DNA of 64,000 nt from Leptidea sinapis (Eukaryota > Arthropoda > Insecta > Lepidoptera > Pieridae). Below are positions 59,603 through 64,000 of the stretch, one piece after another; position 1 is the first letter of the stretch, and each line of letters begins with the position of its first letter. The notes under the pieces were generated by a model. That model ran no database searches. It was not told the DNA's origin and worked only from the letters and a program-made list of their open reading frames with translations. Both the position numbers and the translations under genes were made by a program. The stretch lies in NCBI RefSeq assembly GCF_905404315.1, contig NC_066272.1, positions 6,448,001-6,512,000 of the forward strand, written 5' to 3'.

Positions 59603-60158
59603 CCTACCTTAGAACAGGCGCAATAAACTCAGTGATAAATTAAATTATTTTAATATTAACAAAATACATCAAATTGACTAATTTTAATACAACGGACCAA
59701 GAACTATTCCATTATAGTTTTTGTATATTTCGCTTGATACCATAATAATGAGATATAAACTTCTTCATAATTGCATACTGTATCTGCCTTGAGAGATAAT
59801 GCATTTAGAATTAAGCTGCACTGTATTTCTTTTTATTAATCAATATATGGTTAATTAAATAAAGAAGTAAAAGAAACTTATCGACACATCATGGAACTGA
59901 AAGGGGATTTTTGAGTTAGAGGGTATGGATTCAAGGAGGACTGGATGACAATAATTGTCGCAAATGACAATCGTGACAGTTTACGGCAATTATTCTTGAC
60001 CACTTGTCATTGAATCCGAGCTCAAAAATCGCCTCCCTGAATTTATTGAATCTTTTCAACATAATATGGTTATCTATAGAATTATATCCAATAAATAAGC
60101 ATCCTGATTGGAGATACGAGTTGTTCATCCACAATGCAGGTTGTAAACGGTTTGCGTA

Positions 60159-60466
60159 CAAGTGGGAAGCTCCTTTACACAGGATGCCGGCTTATCGGCA
60201 GATTATCGGTACCACAACGGCGCCTCCTTCTGCCGTGAAGTAATCATGTGTTAACATTATTGTGTTTCGATATGAAAGGCGCCATAACTAGTGAAATTAC
60301 TGAGCAAATGAGACTTAACATCTTATGTCTCAAGGAGACGAGCGCAATTGTGGCGCTGCTCAGATGTTTTGGGTATTTCGAAAATCCTGGACGGCACTGC
60401 GTTGTAATGAGCAGGGCGTACCAATTACCATCAGTTTAATTAACGTCCTGCTCATCTCGTCCCTTA
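60159..60466 (+). mobile_element. SINE-X copy 9, full length
   Basis: agtgggaagctcctttacac to ctcgtcccttatttcaata. Carries a small duplication atcggcagattatcgg in the head. Confidence 0.75.
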
Positions 60467-60469
60467 TTT

Positions 60470-61057
60470 CAATACGAAATATCTTCATAATAGATCGACG
60501 AAGCCCCTCCAGATTTCTAAGAAACTTTGTTGGGTTGTATTTGTTTACCGTCAAAGTGAAAAAGGCATATCTCTTTATTGTTTATAAATAAAGAAAAGAA
60601 AATATTTATTGGTAATAAATATTCAATCAATTTTTAAATTATAGAAGGTAACGAGACACGGAATGTTATCGGTGAAGCCTTGTAAATTATTTTGTAGATT
60701 CGCTGCCTAACGATGACCTACATTCCTGATATTATCTTTTGAGTACATGAATTAATATAAAATTGAGTAAATATGTACCGACGTACGAAATATTAGGCAT
60801 TTACAGTATATTCGTAATATTAGCAGCAACATACAAACTATTTTTATGTATATTACAGCCATTCTAAAATACTCTATATTTTGATGAGTGGCCTTTGAGT
60901 TTCTAGTAGATTCAGTCATTTAAAAGAAATATTTATACTGACCATTTAAAAGCGTTTTCATTAAGCGTAATTGAATTAACTTTATTAGACTTTGATTTAT
61001 TAGAATATTAAGGGCAAAGGTTTTATTTACAGAAAATTTTAAAACTTATATATAATA
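60470..61057. other. AT-rich DNA, nothing recognised
   Basis: No supported features. Confidence 0.35.
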
Positions 61058-61245
61058 CTAGTTGACCCAACAGACCTTGTTCTGTTCATAAACAATATTG
61101 CGAGTGGAATTTCGTAAAATTCGTTTGTAGCTGACCTCTAATCGGCGAAAGGAATATTTCTACCAAATTTCAAGTCTCTACGCCTTCTGATGCCAGAGAT
61201 ATCGTGATGAGTCAATATAACATGGAAATATATCATATATATTTA
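61058..61245 (-). mobile_element. Helitron 3' half
   Basis: CTAGttgacccaacagacct then gttctgttcataaacaat; the 5' end was not found. Confidence 0.55.
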
Positions 61246-61309
61246 GATATGGCAGTTACCAAATTATGCTATGATTTTGTTTATGAATATATGTATAGGT
61301 TACCTGTTG

Positions 61310-61450
61310 GTTAGCTAGCACCGCCGCGACACTCTTGCAACACCAGATTCCTCTTGATGGAATTCCTCAGTGATTCGTTACCGGCGAATTTTTGGTTGGG
61401 TATTCGCACTTTTTTGAACATACCCATGTCGTATCGATCTGGAAACAGCG
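61310..61450 (-). mobile_element. LINE-J 3' end, decayed
   Basis: ttacctgttggttagctagc, ctcttgcaacaccagattcc, acccatgtcgtatcgatctg: the LINE-J tail in reverse with many changes. Confidence 0.6.
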
Positions 61451-61640
61451 TTAATCTTTGACGGTTGTTCCTATGCTCAGGTTAAATTTCGTCATGGTTC
61501 TTTGTTAGTAAGCTTTTGTCTATCTTTTCAAGGCCATGTATTAAGCAGGCAATAAACAATAAAATATAGAAATGATATATCCATTAATAAAATTCATCAA
61601 TAAAGACAAAACTAAAAATATGTGATTCCTACATGCGACC

Positions 61641-61950
61641 ATGAACGACATCCTGCCCCGGGACAGTGTTTTTCTCCTATTGAATGATTCCAGTACCTGT
61701 GTTGTTGAAGTGGCCTATTCGAAACTGCAGGGCATAGATATTTTCATACCAAACGCTTTAGTACCGATTGGTGGCAGGTCACATCCCTGGTTCGATGCTT
61801 CAGTTAGAGCAGGAGCTGACTTCAAGAAACATGAATTTCGAACCTGGGTTGCGGCGCTGGGCACATAGAATCCAAACTGCAAAGTTCTAAAGAGGATATT
61901 TCCTCTTATGCTGGATTTTCAACTCATTTTTTCTCATTATTGATGGGGGA
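61641..61950 (+). mobile_element. LINE-J endonuclease-RT linker fragment
   Basis: Plus strand: DSVFLLLNDSSTCVVEVAYS, KLQGIDIFIPNALVPIGGRS and HPWFDASVRAGADFKK, then AALGT and a stop. Corresponds to about 35900-36110 of the best-preserved copy. Confidence 0.7.
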
Positions 61951-62935
61951 CTCGCTCAAAACCGATTACCGAATGGTAATAAAAAACTACTACTCCGTGA
62001 CAAATTAAATAATTTTGATATAAACTAACATAAAATGATATTAATAAACATATACGTTAAGTTATTTTAATATAACGAACCTAGAAATATTCCATTTTGA
62101 TAATTTTCGATAATAAGTTAATACGTTTTTAATTTCTGTATATTTCACTTGATACTATATTAATGGTTTATTTATCAATCGTACCTCCATTTCTTTATGC
62201 AGTAAATCAAGGAACTTACTGCTATGTATAACCGAACGGTAGAATAAGCTTCATCTAAGCTTACCTCCAAAATAGAGCGAACACCTTTCTAATAGGCGGC
62301 AGTCATGAGCTTGACGTTAGGATATAAATATTACAAGCAGTATCTATTATTACTCATTAAACAGATTACTTTTCCATTCTTACAATATCCACAGTAAATG
62401 CTCTGCGCGCCGAAAAACGTATGACTTCTTCCAGGTTACTTCTTAGATTCCTGAAGGTCTTGTCTATGAAAGTCTTCCGTGAAAGCAGTCTTTAGTATGT
62501 CAACGACTATGTTATTAATTAAAGTACAGTGTGGTACACAAGACAAGCGAACACCATGGCATTACGTTCCCAAGAAATGTGGTGAAAATGAATACAATAT
62601 ATTTTTTGTGTTTTAAAATTTAAAATATTTCGTTAGTTCATAGTTCACATAGTAAAAAAATTAAAATATATTTGATATCATTGTAGTTTTTTTCGAAGGT
62701 GTAACATGATATGTAACCACACAAAGTAATGTATTTTTATTTAATTAGGAGCATAAGGCACTATGTATTACTCCTAAAACCCTTAGTAAAATTGTACTAT
62801 TAAAATACTTGAACGTTACGTCATCCGTTGAATCTCACCACGGAGCCCCCGGTTCGATCCTTGCTCGCCACTCACTAATGCGTTTTCTGTTTTCAAATTC
62901 AATTGTATGTTTATTCGAAACTTTATAAGGACGGC
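61951..62935. other. AT-rich DNA, nothing recognised
   Basis: A LINE-like word (caaaatagagcgaacacc) at 62270 and a tRNA-like word (ccccggttcgatccttgc) at 62848 are too short to call. Confidence 0.35.
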
Positions 62936-63035
62936 AATGCTCTTGTCCTTCTTCTGGTGATACAAGAGAGTATGAGCTGAGTTGATCACATACTGTTTAC
63001 TCGTTTGACCTCTTCTTCCATAAAGAAACCCTATT
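62936..63035 (+). mobile_element. LINE-J 3' tail, decayed
   Basis: acggcaatgctcttgtcctt, tactcgtttgacctcttctt, ccataaag; plus orientation. Confidence 0.5.
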
Positions 63036-63590
63036 TTTTCTAAATCAGGTTTTCATTTATGTTGGGACTTACTTCTTTTACAATTTTTCAGTTACTTATT
63101 GGTTTTTTCAATTTTTCAACTGGTGCATACACTTGTATAATTAAAGATATTGTCATTTATAAATTTTAAATCTAGTTGAGCTTTTTTCTCAGAGATGTCA
63201 GTGAAAATAAAACGAAGAAACAGTAAGGAAAATGATATAAAAAATGGCGTGCGTACAAAGTACACATGTCAGAAGTGAAACTTCTTTGGAAAACTAATTT
63301 TTAAATCTCGTTTATATTAATTATCCTAATATGTTCTCTAAACCAAATGTTTCTTGTCAATATTAGAAATTATTTGATGTTCTACTTACTCGCATCCGCA
63401 CGCTAAACCTGCATGATACAACGCTCGTAGCGAAGTTGTTCTACTTACTAGCGGTTCCATGTGCTTCATGCTACGTTCGCCCTTTCTCACTCTATCTCAA
63501 TCGGTCTCAATCTCACTCTTCCTCTTCTTGGATAAAAACGTCCCACATTTTCATGACACATTATTGGCACATATAGACACTGGATTTAAA

Positions 63591-63755
63591 AAAATGATCC
63601 CAAATTCGTTCTCTACCCCCTCGAGAACCTCGGATTCAATATTCATATTGTTGACATCATAAGTTTGCGCGGTGGACATCTTAGATTTCAAAAATGTTCC
63701 CAAATTCGTTCTCTGCACCCTCTAGAACCTCGGATTCGAGATCCATATTATCATG
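63591..63755. repeat. 100-bp tandem duplication
   Basis: 63594-63655 and 63694-63755 align at an offset of exactly 100 bases (cccaaattcgttctct, gaacctcggattc). The intervening part differs. Confidence 0.7.
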
Positions 63756-64000
63756 GCTGTGTTATCATGCTACTAATTGATATGTTTAATTTTTTTATAT
63801 TTAATGCACTGAAGATCCAAAGTCTGATACTTGCAAGCCTTTCGTCTTTCACCTAGTAAATGAAATATTTACAATATGTCTAATAATGCCCTAAGCATTC
63901 AAATGTTAATGTAAGATATTGGTTTAGTAACTAAATTTCTTTATTGGCTGATTAACTATCTGATGATCAATTAAGTCAAACTCTATCAAGGGTCTTTGTA

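Noticed and set aside
59269..59643. 124-codon plus-strand frame
   Set aside because: Antisense to an RTE-like LINE fragment.
62848..62875. Box-B-like ggttcgatcc as a SINE or tRNA
   Set aside because: No matching box A or body was found.

Overview
The window looks like nuclear DNA of a lepidopteran insect, probably a butterfly; the species cannot be fixed from sequence alone. Two protein-coding genes with GT-AG introns sit in AT-rich DNA crowded with element types typical of Lepidoptera: short Helitrons with TC...CTAG ends, Tc1-like transposons, foldback MITEs, tRNA-derived SINEs, and 5'-truncated LINEs with short A-rich tails. No operon, CRISPR array, rRNA gene or bacterial feature is visible.

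Gene layout. On the minus strand, 22247 down to 4675 holds ten coding exons (458 codons plus one base) of the SF3a60 subunit of the U2 snRNP (SF3A3; noisette in fly). The last ~43 codons were not found, so the final exon probably lies left of base 1. On the plus strand, 24655-32608 holds a complete eight-exon gene for WDR36/Utp21 (890 aa), a U3 snoRNP/SSU-processome WD40 protein. The genes are divergent, with 2.4 kb between start codons, and that gap contains a foldback MITE and other repeats. Both are housekeeping RNA-processing genes. Every exon joins in frame with consensus splice sites, and the transposons are confined to introns and flanks.

Region by region. 1-4670 is putative last intron or 3' flank of SF3A3, with three MITEs, one interrupted by a LINE tail. 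Introns of SF3A3 (4877-22151) carry two end-to-end Tc1-like elements (11460-13038 and 17108-18639), four well-delimited or near-complete Helitrons, a tRNA-derived SINE, LINE fragments, and a MITE nested in a Helitron. Introns of WDR36 carry a Helitron end, a LINE tail, two SINE-X copies (one split by a LINE fragment) and a SINE head. 32644-64000 is about 31 kb without a recognisable host gene; it is a graveyard of LINEs, Helitrons, SINE-X copies and a decayed mariner/Tc-like transposase, separated by unassigned AT-rich stretches.

The main LINE family (APE endonuclease plus RT, jockey/CR1-like by protein pattern) is best preserved at 34018-36290, where a 458-codon RT reading frame with an intact YADD box survives. 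No clear new functional system was found. The most informative structures are nested insertions giving relative ages, a SINE-like repeat whose tail resembles the LINE tail and which contains a conserved hairpin, and a foldback MITE with apparently perfect 61-bp arms. All assignments rest on reading the sequence; no database search was run.
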